From NCBI GenBank assembly GCA_035647855.1, contig DASRMP010000039.1, positions 113,075 to 177,074 on the forward strand: a stretch of DNA of 64,000 nucleotides. Direction: 5' to 3'. The position numbers and the translations under genes are program-made. Of this stretch, positions 26,780 to 37,640 are shown piece by piece. The notes below the pieces were generated by a model. That model was not told the DNA's origin. It saw only the letters and a list, made by a program, of their open reading frames with translations, and ran no database searches. Position 1 is the first letter of the stretch, and the number at the start of each line of letters is the position of its first letter. The DNA comes from JAAZBW01 sp035647855. GTDB taxonomy: Bacteria > Actinomycetota > Actinomycetes > Actinomycetales > Actinomycetaceae.

Positions 26780-27991
26780 TCAATCGGTCCAGCGCAGGTA
26801 GTCGAGCGCGAGGGCGACATCGATGCGGTGGCCGTCGAGTCCGTCAGGCAGGAGAGACACTGCTTTGTTCACTCGATACGTCACGGTATTGCGGTGAACG
26901 AAAAGGCCCTGCGCGGCTTCTGACGGGTTCTCTCCGACGGCGAGGTAGTGGCGTAATGTGCTACGGAGCCTCGCGTTGCCGTCGCCGGGTCCCGCCAGGT
27001 TCCCGAGCGCCCATTCGACCCAGCGCTGCGCAGCGACCGGGTCCTCGGCGAGGAAGGCCAGCGAGGCGACGTCGGAGTACTCCGCAAGGAGTTTGCTCCG
27101 GGGCGAGAGGGCGGCGACTCGGTAAGCCTGGAGCGCTTGGCGGTGCGTGGATCGGAACCCTTCGAGGCCTTCGCCGATCTCCCCCAGACCCGCCCGGACA
27201 TGGAAGAACTGCGCGCCGAGCCCCTGCGACCACTCGTCGCGTGTGGGCGGGCCCCCGAGCGAGGCCCATGCGGCCACGTTCACGTCGTCGAGGGCGACGA
27301 CGAGGACATCCCGGACCGCTGGGAGTTCGCCGATCAGCCGGCGGACGTCCGCGGGGCTGGAGCCTTCGACGTCGTCGGCCCGCAATACGAAGCCGACGAC
27401 GAGACCCTCGACGGGGAACCTGAGAGTGCGGGACGCGAGCCCGACGTCGTTGACCTGGCCGTTGAGGATCGCGCGGATCGTCGTGAGCTGCCCGGCGGCC
27501 CGGCGCTGTGCGGACCAGTCGATCAACTCCTGATACTGGGAGATGGCGTCGCGGTATCCGGCTGTGCCGTGTGACAAAGACAGGTCGAGCAACCGGGGCA
27601 GGTACCCGACGTATCTCTCAGGGGTCACGATCTCGGCGAGCGCGTGGGCGACATGCCGGAGATAGACGTGCTGGAGCGATTGGAAGAGCACCGCCACGGT
27701 GTCCGAGGGAAGACCGGCCTGCGCGAGGCGTCGCGCGTAGGACAAGGCGGCAGCTGAGTCCGGCGGCCGGAGGTCCAGTTCGCCACTGTGCAACGCCTCG
27801 ACAAGCGCTGCGTGGCTCTCAGCGGACACGGTGCGGAGCAGTTCGTGCAGGCCAAGCGCGCGATCTGCCATCGCCGGTGCGGTTTCTTCCACCATGGAGA
27901 CCACCTCATCGGTGATCAGAGCTGCTTCCGTGCCCAGGCGGTCGCCGAGTTCGGCGAGCACGGTGGCGGGAACGGACTGCGTGGCGGCCAT
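26780..27991 (-). CDS. PucR/CdaR-type transcriptional regulator
   Basis: This protein is about 403 residues long. The C-terminal 60 residues contain the PucR-type helix-turn-helix with the typical LRHYLAVGENPSEAA and VHRNTVTYRVNKA segments, preceded by a GGDEF-like middle domain and a helical N-terminal sensor region. No membrane segment is seen. Such regulators control purine, amino-acid or sugar-acid genes. The target is not evident. It is divergent from a membrane-protein gene and ftsH. ATG 27991 is preferred to GTG 28021, but neither has a strong ribosome site. Confidence 0.85.
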   Translation of the reverse strand: MAATQSVPATVLAELGDRLGTEAALITDEVVSMVEETAPAMADRALGLHELLRTVSAESHAALVEALHSGELDLRPPDSAAALSYARRLAQAGLPSDTVAVLFQSLQHVYLRHVAHALAEIVTPERYVGYLPRLLDLSLSHGTAGYRDAISQYQELIDWSAQRRAAGQLTTIRAILNGQVNDVGLASRTLRFPVEGLVVGFVLRADDVEGSSPADVRRLIGELPAVRDVLVVALDDVNVAAWASLGGPPTRDEWSQGLGAQFFHVRAGLGEIGEGLEGFRSTHRQALQAYRVAALSPRSKLLAEYSDVASLAFLAEDPVAAQRWVEWALGNLAGPGDGNARLRSTLRHYLAVGENPSEAAQGLFVHRNTVTYRVNKAVSLLPDGLDGHRIDVALALDYLRWTD

Positions 27992-28042
27992 GACACATCG
28001 TTGCACGGGACGGGACCGCACGGCGGCACCTCATCCCGGGTG

Positions 28043-28062
28043 GTTTGTCATTTCGCACAAAC
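28043..28062. promoter_or_regulatory. Inverted repeat between PucR gene and DUF1269 gene
   Basis: GTTTGT and ACAAAC are separated by 8 bases in the divergent intergenic region, 52 bases before the regulator start. It could be the regulator's own operator. There is no second copy to confirm it. Confidence 0.35.
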
Positions 28063-28163
28063 GTTCACGACGGCGTTGGCTCCCCGGCCATGTTCATCGA
28101 TTCAGAAATCCGCTGAAATGGGATGGAGAGCAACTCCGAGAGGAAAACGAAGGGATGACACGG

Positions 28164-28766
28164 ATGGGTGACCGGAACGTCGCCTTGATTACGTTTCACG
28201 AACCGGGCAGGGCATACGAGGCGATCAGTGAACTGCGCCGGGCCGATGCCGACGGCCGCATCGAGATCGTTGCCGCGGCTCTCGTGGAACGGGAACCGGA
28301 CGGACGGATCAGGGTCGCGGAGGGGCAGGACGAAGTCATCGGCAAGGCGTCGGTGGGCGGAGGGCTGCTCGGGATCCTGATCGGTGTGCTGGGAGGGTCG
28401 CTCGGACTCCTGCTCGGCTGGGGTGCCGGCTCGCTGCTCGGCGGATACTTCGATGTTCGGCGGGCGGAGCGGACCGAGACCGCGCTCGCCCAATTCAGCC
28501 GGCTGCTCCCGCCAGGGGGAACGGCGGTTCTGGCGCAACTCGTCGAGGTCGATCCGGTGGTGCTTGACGGCATCATGCTCCCGCTCGGCGGGATTGTGTT
28601 CCGCCGGCCCGCCGAGCTCGTCCTGTATGAGCTCGAACGTGCCGAGGACGCCGCCGAGGCGGCGAGCCAGGAGGCCAGCCGCCGTCTGCGGGCGCAGCGG
28701 CGTGAGGAGAGGAAACAGACCTGGGAGGAGCGGATCGACACCCTCCGGGACCGGCTCACCTCCTGA
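28164..28766 (+). CDS. DUF1269-type membrane protein
   Basis: This protein of about 200 residues has a soluble N-terminal alpha/beta part and a long glycine-zipper membrane hairpin (about residues 63-95, with repeated GGLLG, GVLGGS and GWGAG). A second soluble domain and a charged helical tail rich in Arg/Glu follow. The pattern fits DUF1269 proteins, which are often stress-related and have no assigned reaction. GAAGGGA is spaced for ATG 28164 rather than ATG 28155. It lies 79 bases before ftsH in the same direction, so co-transcription is plausible. Confidence 0.75.
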   Translation: MGDRNVALITFHEPGRAYEAISELRRADADGRIEIVAAALVEREPDGRIRVAEGQDEVIGKASVGGGLLGILIGVLGGSLGLLLGWGAGSLLGGYFDVRRAERTETALAQFSRLLPPGGTAVLAQLVEVDPVVLDGIMLPLGGIVFRRPAELVLYELERAEDAAEAASQEASRRLRAQRREERKQTWEERIDTLRDRLTS

Positions 28767-28845
28767 GCCGCAGCGGCACCCTTCAGATGATCATCGGGCG
28801 CCGGCCCAACTTGGTGCTTGAGCGCCCGAACGAAAGCGAGACGGA

Positions 28846-30888
<2,043 letters not shown>

Positions 30889-30913
30889 TCATCGCGATCC
30901 TCGGTGAATGATG

Positions 30914-30945
30914 CGAGGTCGACCAGGGTTTCCTGGTCGACCTCG
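30914..30945 (+). terminator. ftsH terminator
   Basis: A perfect 14-bp stem (30914-30927 with 30932-30945) with a GTTT loop is followed by TTCTTAT, 26 bases past the ftsH stop. It also lies just before the convergent SDR stop and may work in both directions. Confidence 0.85.
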
Positions 30946-30948
30946 TTC

Positions 30949-31896
30949 TTATCGCTCGTTCGTGCGTTCCGCGGCCCGCTTCCCGAGCACCGTGAGCGCT
31001 CCGACGACGCGAGACGCGCGCGGTCCCAGCCGCTGTTCGGCCACGCGGCCCTCGACGATCTCCGAATCGCCAGGATCTGCGCTCGGAAGAAGGCGGTTCA
31101 CGACACCCATCAAGCGGGCGGTGGTGCCAGGGAAGAGCCCACGGGTCCGAGATCCGAGGAACGCCAGCGGGGTGAACATGACCATCGGCTTGCCGGCGAG
31201 GACCCCGTTGACGATCCGCCGGGCGGCGCGTTCGGCATCGATGGAGACAAGTGGCATCGAGGCCAAGGGGCTGAACCACGCGTACTCCGCGGCGGCGTCA
31301 CCGAAGAAGCTCGCCCGCTCGGGCGACCCGGTGCGCATGAGGCCGGGAATGATCGTCGTCGCCGTCACCCCTGTCCCGGCGAGTTCGGCGACGAGACCGT
31401 CGCTGAATCCGACCGCTCCGAACTTCGCCGCCACGTAGGGCAGCAGGTGGGGCGGCGCCACCATGCCGCCGATGGACGCGATGGTGCCGATCCGTCCCCG
31501 GTGCCGCGCACGCATCGCAGGCAGCGCCGCCAGGGCGAGGTGGATCGGTCCACGGAGCATGATGTCGATGGCGTCATCGAACATCTCCGGGCTGGCCGCG
31601 ATCAGGGGCCCCACTTGGATGGTCCCGGCGACGGCGAACGTCGCCTCGACCGGTCCGAGATCCCGTTCTGCACGCTCCACCCAAGCGGCGACGGCGTCCC
31701 GATCCCGCACGTCGCACACCTCGATGTCTATTCGGCCAAGAGGCTCCAGACTGGCGCGAGCGCGGTCGAGAGTATCTGCGTCGCGGCCACAGATGGACAC
31801 CGTGAACCTCCGCCGAAGGAGTCCCTCGGCGATGAGGAGTCCGAGTCCGCGGGAGCCGCCTGCAACGAGAGCCGTACCGGATGAAGTCTCAGTCAT
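30949..31896 (-). CDS. Short-chain dehydrogenase/reductase
   Basis: This 315-residue protein has the SDR nucleotide-binding turn GGSRGLG at residues 14-20, a CDVRD segment, and the catalytic tyrosine and lysine as YVAAK near residue 160 with a preceding serine in IASIGG. The C-terminal extension beyond about 260 is helical and Arg-rich, typical of longer SDRs acting on lipids or quinones. The Gly-Ser-Arg turn followed by CGRD suggests NADP(H) preference. The substrate is unknown. The gene stands alone, convergent with ftsH. Confidence 0.9.
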   Translation of the reverse strand: MTETSSGTALVAGGSRGLGLLIAEGLLRRRFTVSICGRDADTLDRARASLEPLGRIDIEVCDVRDRDAVAAWVERAERDLGPVEATFAVAGTIQVGPLIAASPEMFDDAIDIMLRGPIHLALAALPAMRARHRGRIGTIASIGGMVAPPHLLPYVAAKFGAVGFSDGLVAELAGTGVTATTIIPGLMRTGSPERASFFGDAAAEYAWFSPLASMPLVSIDAERAARRIVNGVLAGKPMVMFTPLAFLGSRTRGLFPGTTARLMGVVNRLLPSADPGDSEIVEGRVAEQRLGPRASRVVGALTVLGKRAAERTNER

Positions 31897-31929
31897 GGTG
31901 CGACCCTAAACCGGCGGGTGCCATTGAGC

Positions 31930-32101
31930 GCGGGGTGGGAAGAGATTCCATCGATCCGGTCCTCGTACTCGCCGTACGCGAGTCGCTCCCGCAGACCTTC
32001 CTGAGGCCGGCCTCGTCCAACGCCGCCAACTTGTCATAGAACTGCTCACGGTTCAGTCGCTCGGCTGACACAGGACGGACGCTACCAGCACGCTCGTGCA
32101 T
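31930..32101 (-). pseudogene. Possible remnant of a small actinobacterial protein
   Basis: The frame begins with a segment LNREQFYDKLAALDEAGLRK that looks like a genuine conserved helix. After it the sequence degenerates, and a continuation with coding character (ERLAYGEYEDRIDGI) appears in another frame. This suggests a deletion or frameshift. No function is assigned. Confidence 0.3.
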
Positions 32102-32169
32102 CCCTTTCTGCAGGGCCGCGCCTGCGGGATCGGCGGGGATTCCAAGCCGACCTTGTGTATGGTTACACG

Positions 32170-32853
32170 ATGCTTATTGCGACAAGGTCGCAGGGAATGC
32201 CTGTCGTTGTTCGTGGCATTACCTGCGGGTACGGGCGGACAGTCGCGGTGGACGATGTCAGTCTCGATGTTGCCCCAGGTGAGTTGATCGCGATCACCGG
32301 CTCCAACGGGTCCGGCAAATCCACCCTCCTCAAAGCAATCCTCAGTCTTATCCCACTCCGTGCGGGCACCATCGAGGTGAATGGTCAGGAGGCCACGGAC
32401 ATCGTGGGCCGAAGGCGGCGCTGGCAGCAGGTGACCAAAGTGCGTCAGCGTCCCGCGACGGGCCAGTTCCCGATTCTGGTTGACGAACTCCTGGAGAGCT
32501 CTGGCGACCATGAGGCTGCGCTTGATGCGGCAGCTGCGTTAGGGGTGGCAGATCTTCGGCATCGTCCACTGGGCGCACTCTCGGGGGGACAGCTCCAACG
32601 GTCAGAGATCGCTCGGGCGATCGGCGCGATTTCTGCCGGAGCTGGGGTCCTGCTTGCTGATGAGCCGACGGCGTCACTCGATTTCGACGGCAAGCATCAG
32701 ATCGCGGAGATCCTCACGGCGCTGCCGGTGACCGTCCTTGCCGTGACCCACGATGCGGCATTGGCCAATCGGTGCGATCGGGTGGCCGACATGGCGCTCG
32801 GGAAGCTCCGCGTGGTGTCTCCGGTGGTGTCTTCGCCGGGTCGTGGCGCATGA
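32170..32853 (+). CDS. Metal ABC transporter ATPase
   Basis: This protein of about 227 residues has Walker A GSNGSGKST, signature LSGGQLQRSEIAR, Walker B VLLADEPTASLD and an H-loop THD. The operon order (ATPase, membrane protein, ZnuA-like lipoprotein) identifies a zinc/manganese-type importer. Starts at 32155, 32170 and 32197 are all possible. TATGGT at 32159-32164 lies just before ATG 32170, which suggests a leaderless mRNA from that start. The stop overlaps the permease ATG as ATGA. Confidence 0.9.
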   Translation: MLIATRSQGMPVVVRGITCGYGRTVAVDDVSLDVAPGELIAITGSNGSGKSTLLKAILSLIPLRAGTIEVNGQEATDIVGRRRRWQQVTKVRQRPATGQFPILVDELLESSGDHEAALDAAAALGVADLRHRPLGALSGGQLQRSEIARAIGAISAGAGVLLADEPTASLDFDGKHQIAEILTALPVTVLAVTHDAALANRCDRVADMALGKLRVVSPVVSSPGRGA

Positions 32854-33656
32854 ATGAACTGGTTGAATTGCTGCAGCTTGCAGCAGTCCAGAGATCCTTC
32901 ATCGCGCTCATCCTCGCCTCGCTCGGCCTACCCCTCGCCGGAATCGTGTTGGTGGGACTCGACCTCGTGCCCATGCGTTTTGCGATCATGCACGTCGCAC
33001 TGCTCGGTGCCGCGATTGGCCTTCTCATCGGGGTGGACCCGATCGGAGTGGGGATCGTACTCTCTGCCGTGGCCGGTGGTCTCCTTGCGCCGATGAGTCG
33101 ATCACGTTCTGGCTTCACGGGAGCGATCGCGCTCCTGCTCACCGTGGCGATTGCGCTTGCGCTTCTCGTGCTCGCCATTGCCGGAGTGAACGCGGCCGGC
33201 GCATTCGAGTTGCTGTGGGGCTCGATTCTCGCCACCAGGCCCGCGGATCTCTGGGTGATCGGCGGCATCTCGTTGCTCCTGTTGGCGTTCTTCGTGGTGA
33301 AACGGAGGCAACTCGCCCTCGTCCTTCACGATCGGGAACTCGCTCTCACGAGCGGAGTACACGCTGATGCGCTCGTCATCTTCCTCCTCGTGACCGTCGC
33401 GGTCGCGATAGCGGCCTCCATTCGGCTCACTGGCGCGCTCCTGGTGGATGCGGTGACGCTCCTGCCGGCACTCGCAGCACGTAACCTCGCCGACTCACTC
33501 AAGGGGATGATCGTGTGGTCGATCGTCCTCGGCCTCCTTGGCAACATGGTCGGCCTCATCGTCGCACTCGTTCTGGACCTCCCACCCGGTCCAATCCTGA
33601 TCCTGACAGCGGCCGCAATCGTGGTCGCGACCACCCCCATGAGGAGGACAACATGA
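32850..33656 (+). CDS. Metal ABC transporter permease (ABC-3 family)
   Basis: This 268-residue protein has about eight hydrophobic segments, matching the ABC-3/ZnuB family length and topology. The segment GALLVDAVTLLPALAARNLA near the C-terminus is the coupling region typical of zinc and manganese permeases. ATG 32850 overlaps the ATPase stop, and its own stop overlaps the lipoprotein start, so the three importer parts are made in step. Confidence 0.92.
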   Translation: MNELVELLQLAAVQRSFIALILASLGLPLAGIVLVGLDLVPMRFAIMHVALLGAAIGLLIGVDPIGVGIVLSAVAGGLLAPMSRSRSGFTGAIALLLTVAIALALLVLAIAGVNAAGAFELLWGSILATRPADLWVIGGISLLLLAFFVVKRRQLALVLHDRELALTSGVHADALVIFLLVTVAVAIAASIRLTGALLVDAVTLLPALAARNLADSLKGMIVWSIVLGLLGNMVGLIVALVLDLPPGPILILTAAAIVVATTPMRRTT

Positions 33657-34516
33657 GAACAATCCGTACACGCCTTGAGGGCCTGTGGAAGGTCACTGCC
33701 CTCACTGGAGCCGCCCTGGTGCTTGCGGCATGTGGTGGCGGAGGAGGCGCCACGGCCACAGACGCACCGACCGCTACGCCCACGACAGAGACCGCCACGG
33801 CTGGTGATGACGCCACATCCGCCGAAGGAACGGACATCACAGTTGTCGCCTCGACCTCCTGGGTCGGCGCGTTTGCGGAGTTGGCCGGCGCAACAGATGT
33901 GACGGTGTTGGCGCCGGCCGACCTGCAGCACCCACCTGACTACGACCCACGCCCGTCAGATCTCCAAGCGCTCGACGACGCCGATCTCGTCGTCCTCGGA
34001 GGATTCGAGAGTTTCGCAGAGCAGATGCAGGAGGCGGTCGGCAGCGATGCGGCCACCGTGCAGGTCGAAGCTCTGAACACTCTCCCTGTCATCAACGAGC
34101 AGGTCATGAAGATCGCGGCCGAACTCGGCACCGAGGAAATTGCCACACAGAACCTTGCAGACTTCGAGGATCAGGTTCTGGAGATTCAGGCAGAGCTACG
34201 CGCGGCGCTCGCCGGCGGTCCCGCCACGGTGGCTTCGCACACGTTCATGCAGCCATGGCCGAACTTTGCTGGTTTCGAAATCGTTGGGACCTACGGACCC
34301 GCACCGATGTCTCCCAGCGAATTGCAGGAGTTCGTCGGCCTCAGCCCAGATGCAGTGATCGACAATGCGCACGTGCCCGGCGGTGCGGCGCTCGCAGAGG
34401 AACTTGGTATCCCGACTGTGGCCACGAGGAATTTCCCGGGCCCGGGTGAGAGCCTGATCGATGTGTTCCAGTACAACGCCGATCTGATGATCGACACCTT
34501 CGGTGGCGAGTCATGA
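33653..34516 (+). CDS. Metal-binding lipoprotein, ZnuA-like
   Basis: This 287-residue lipoprotein has the lipobox LVLAAC near residue 25, followed by a Gly- and Thr/Ala-rich linker. The fold shows the ZnuA-type pattern of QHPPDYDPRPSD with a likely metal histidine, DADLVVLGG, a second histidine in VASHTFMQPW and a third in DNAHVPGG. It lacks the long His-rich loop of many zinc-specific ZnuA proteins, so zinc and manganese are both possible. GAGGAGG lies 6-10 bases before the start, which overlaps the permease stop. Confidence 0.88.
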   Translation: MRTIRTRLEGLWKVTALTGAALVLAACGGGGGATATDAPTATPTTETATAGDDATSAEGTDITVVASTSWVGAFAELAGATDVTVLAPADLQHPPDYDPRPSDLQALDDADLVVLGGFESFAEQMQEAVGSDAATVQVEALNTLPVINEQVMKIAAELGTEEIATQNLADFEDQVLEIQAELRAALAGGPATVASHTFMQPWPNFAGFEIVGTYGPAPMSPSELQEFVGLSPDAVIDNAHVPGGAALAEELGIPTVATRNFPGPGESLIDVFQYNADLMIDTFGGES

Positions 34517-35139
34517 GTCGTGACCCGTTCGAACAGATCGCTGCGACCTGGGAGGAGGACAGCGCGCCCGGTCGGCACAAGTACGAGCGGGCCGTGGGAC
34601 TGCTCGATGTCAGGTCGGGGCACCGCGTGCTCGATGTCGGCTGCGGCACCGGGCAGGCCCTGCCCAGCTTGGTCGCGGCTGCCGGAGACCATGGAGAGGT
34701 AATAGGGCTCGAACCCTCTCCCGCCATGCGTGCCGAGGCAGTCCGACTCGGTAGGCATGTGACGGCCACGATCATTGAGGGCAGGGCAGAGAGCGTCCCG
34801 TTGCCAGACAGTTGGGCAGATCGGGTCCTCGCCGCCGCCCTTCTGCCACACCTCGCAGATGTGCCCAGCGCGCTCTCCGAATTCGCCCGCCTGCTGCGCC
34901 CCGGCGGCAAGTTGCTGGTGTTCCATCCGATCTCGCGAGAGCAACTGGCGATTCGCCACGAGGGTATGGGTACGGATGATCTCGTGGTGGCGCCCGCTCG
35001 GCTCGTGCCACTCCTCGACGAGGCGGGATTCGATATAGATCTAATCGATGACGCTGAGGATCGTTTCGCGACCCTGGCAACCAGGCGGACATGGATGAGG
35101 ACTGGCGGTAGTCCGGTGGAAAGGGGGAAACTGCATTGA
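34513..35139 (+). CDS. SAM-dependent methyltransferase
   Basis: This 208-residue class I methyltransferase has motif I VLDVGCGTGQALP near residue 40, an acidic residue closing motif II in GLEPS, and the RLLRPGGKLLVF strand. It overlaps the metal-binding lipoprotein gene by 4 bp (34513-34516), so it is translationally coupled to a metal importer. That is an unusual partner. It could methylate a metallophore or metal-stress product, or simply share regulation. The substrate is unknown. Confidence 0.88.
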   Translation: MSRDPFEQIAATWEEDSAPGRHKYERAVGLLDVRSGHRVLDVGCGTGQALPSLVAAAGDHGEVIGLEPSPAMRAEAVRLGRHVTATIIEGRAESVPLPDSWADRVLAAALLPHLADVPSALSEFARLLRPGGKLLVFHPISREQLAIRHEGMGTDDLVVAPARLVPLLDEAGFDIDLIDDAEDRFATLATRRTWMRTGGSPVERGKLH

Positions 35140-35205
35140 CACGGCTTACCGTCGCCCAGTTGGCTTGGGGGCGGACCGATCACTCATCCCAAGGAGATGA
35201 ATGAC

Positions 35206-36159
35206 ATGACCAACCCGCCAGAGACCCCAGACGCCGGCAACGACGTCCCCAGGTACCCGACGCAGCCGCCTGCCTCCGGGCAGCCGCCGTACTCGCAGCA
35301 ACCGCCGTATGGGCAGGCTCCCTATTCGCAGCCGCCGTACTCCCAGCAACCCCCGTACGGGCAGGCTCCCTATTCGCAGCCACCCTACTCGCAGCAACCG
35401 CCCTACGGGCAGGCTCCCAATTCGCAGCCGCCGTACTCCCAGCAACCGCCCTACGGGCAGCAACCGCCCTACGCGCCGCCGGGCGGGATGCGGCAACCGG
35501 TCTCGATCGGCGAGGCATTCCGGTACGCCTGGCAGGCGTTCAAGCTGACCCCGGCGCCGTGGATCGTTGTGACCCTGGTGAGTTTCATTGTCAACAGCAT
35601 CGGTCAGACGATTGTCACCAATCTACGTGGAACCGGCGGGACGTCCGGGCTGATGTTCGTATACGACACGCCGGCATCCTGGTTCGTCAACCTGATCTTC
35701 GCGGTCATCGGCCTTACGATTACCGCGGCCATGATCCAGGCAGCCCTCCTCACGGCCGACGGAAAGCGCATCGATTTCAATGACTTCGTCAGGATCCCGA
35801 ACCTTGGTCAGGCGTTGCTCGCCGCGGGGCTCTTCTACGTGGCAGTGACGTTCGGGCTCTTCCTTCTCCTCATCCCCGGCATCATCATCGCCATCCTCGG
35901 GGTCTGGTATCTCGAGGTTGTCCTTGACCGCAAGGTAGGTGCGTTCGACGCGCTGAAGGGCAGCGCCACACTGGTCTCGCAGAACCTGGGAACCACCCTC
36001 CTGTTTCTGCTTGCCTCCTTCGGAGTTCTGATCCTTGGCTTGTTGGCGCTCGGCGTCGGCCTTCTGGTAGCTGTCCCGCTCGTCTCGATCGCTGCCGTGT
36101 TCGTCTACCGGCGGATCTCCGGTGGACCTGTCATGGTGCCCGGTAGCGCGGGTAGCTGA
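35206..36159 (+). CDS. Membrane protein with Pro/Tyr/Gln repeat tail
   Basis: This 317-residue protein has an N-terminal cytoplasmic tail of about 95 residues that repeats PPYSQQPPYGQAPYSQ-like units. Five or six hydrophobic segments follow (from about 115 onward), separated by short loops. The membrane part resembles proteins annotated as glycerophosphoryl diester phosphodiesterase membrane domain-like, but no catalytic domain is present. Repeat tails of this type recruit partners in actinobacterial membrane proteins. AAGGAG is well spaced for ATG 35206 and abuts ATG 35197. It is probably transcribed alone. Confidence 0.75.
   Translation: MTNPPETPDAGNDVPRYPTQPPASGQPPYSQQPPYGQAPYSQPPYSQQPPYGQAPYSQPPYSQQPPYGQAPNSQPPYSQQPPYGQQPPYAPPGGMRQPVSIGEAFRYAWQAFKLTPAPWIVVTLVSFIVNSIGQTIVTNLRGTGGTSGLMFVYDTPASWFVNLIFAVIGLTITAAMIQAALLTADGKRIDFNDFVRIPNLGQALLAAGLFYVAVTFGLFLLLIPGIIIAILGVWYLEVVLDRKVGAFDALKGSATLVSQNLGTTLLFLLASFGVLILGLLALGVGLLVAVPLVSIAAVFVYRRISGGPVMVPGSAGS
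35281..35470 (+). repeat. Tandem repeat encoding PPYSQQPPYGQ units
   Basis: Units of 18-63 bases coding for Pro-Pro-Tyr-Ser/Gly-Gln repeat about three times as a larger block and more often as sub-units, inside the membrane-protein gene. Near-identical DNA suggests recent expansion, so repeat number may vary between strains. Confidence 0.75.
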
Positions 36160-36215
36160 GCGGCGGTGGCGAGTCACACAAGCTGAGGAAGCCGTACCCA
36201 CTTGGGACCGCGTCC

Positions 36216-37385
36216 TCAGTCTTGGGGTGCTTGTGCCATTCCGGAGCCGATGTCGTCGGGGTCGAATCCGGCACTCATCCCGTCAGCGGACGCTCTCCCG
36301 GTGAGGTGGTCTTCGAGCACTTGGGCGCCGAACCGGCCTGCAGCGGCCAGTTTCTGGGCCCACAGTGCGGCGACGCCGGCTACGTGGGGTGTCGCCATGG
36401 AGGTACCGCTCATGGATTGAAGGCCGCCGCCGGGCTTCGCGGACACTATGTCCACGCCAGGTCCGGCCACGCGGGCTCCGGTGTTGGAGAAGTGCGCGAT
36501 CGAGAAGCCGTCCTGCCCGGTGCCGAGTGCGGCGACTGACACGATCCCCTTGGCCACGGCGGGTGGGCTGACGGCGATGAGGTAGTCGGGCCGAATCCGG
36601 CGCCGACTCTCGTTGCCCGCCGCCGCGATCAGTAACGCTGACTGTCCGAACGCCGCCTGCGCGGAGACCAGCGATGCGGCCGCGGCAAACAGTTCCACAT
36701 TCGTGCGGTACCCCTCCAGCGCCTTCGAGGTCGCCAACTCCACCGGGAAGCCACGATCCTGCAGGATCTTGACGTAGCCGGGAAAATCGATCCCCAGCGA
36801 CATCGATATCACGTTCGCGCCTTCATTCATTGCCCAGCGGATCGCTTCCACGATCTGGTCGCTGGTTCCACCACCGCTGCCGAGCACTTTGCCGATCACA
36901 GCCTTCGTGACGCCGGGCGCCACCCCGATGCGTACGCCCTCGACGTCCCGCCCGAAGATCGTGCCGGCGCAGTGGGTGCCATGGCCGTGGGTGTCGTCGT
37001 CGCTCTCGTCGGTGAAGTTGCGGCGCACCAACTCGACACCGTCAAAGGCCGGGTGGGTGGGGTCGATTCCGGTGTCGAGCACCGCGACGATGACGCCCTC
37101 CCCCGTCCACGGCGAGGTGTGCGCACCTACCGCCTGGACGCCCCAGGTTGGACCCGCAACCTCGTCGGTGGCGTCGGCGACGGCGACTGGCTGGATGAGC
37201 CTCATCGGCATCACGGGAGCGATCGCTCTGGTGGATCGGCGCTGGCTCATCGCTGCGGCCCGGCCCGGTGTCATCTCCTGGACCTCGACCCTCGGTGTGG
37301 TCTCCTCGAACGTTTCCAGACTCACACCGGGTCCCCGCTCACTCGAGTCCTCCGGCACTTCCAGGACAACATACTTCTCGCTCAT
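36216..37385 (-). CDS. Subtilisin-like serine protease (S8), cytoplasmic
   Basis: This 389-residue protease has the catalytic triad Asp104 (AVLDTGID), His135 (HGHGTHCAG) and Ser329 (SGTSMATPHVAG), with oxyanion Asn258 (AAAGNES). There is no signal peptide. A propeptide-like N-terminal region of about 75 residues with little charge bias precedes the fold, so the enzyme probably acts inside the cell and may self-activate. AGGGGA lies before ATG 37385. It is divergent, with 255 bases between starts, from a trypsin-nuclease fusion. The inferred role is to process that neighbour or another effector. Confidence 0.92.
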   Translation of the reverse strand: MSEKYVVLEVPEDSSERGPGVSLETFEETTPRVEVQEMTPGRAAAMSQRRSTRAIAPVMPMRLIQPVAVADATDEVAGPTWGVQAVGAHTSPWTGEGVIVAVLDTGIDPTHPAFDGVELVRRNFTDESDDDTHGHGTHCAGTIFGRDVEGVRIGVAPGVTKAVIGKVLGSGGGTSDQIVEAIRWAMNEGANVISMSLGIDFPGYVKILQDRGFPVELATSKALEGYRTNVELFAAAASLVSAQAAFGQSALLIAAAGNESRRRIRPDYLIAVSPPAVAKGIVSVAALGTGQDGFSIAHFSNTGARVAGPGVDIVSAKPGGGLQSMSGTSMATPHVAGVAALWAQKLAAAGRFGAQVLEDHLTGRASADGMSAGFDPDDIGSGMAQAPQD

Positions 37386-37640
37386 GACGTCATCCCCTAC
37401 TCGGCATCTGCAACTGACAGCGACAGTGTGACAGAGCCCATACTGTATGTCGCGGGCGCGGGTGTCCCACAGTTGTCTCTGCCAGTACGGCGGATTGGCG
37501 TCCGGAACGAACCGAACGCGCAGGCGCACGCTGAGCGGCATTGGGACATCTTGCGACGTGTACACAATGCGAGGACACTGTGCGTTACCCAGTCCGGTTC
37601 ATCGCCCGAGTGGCGGTGACCAACCCCGGAGGCAGACGTC

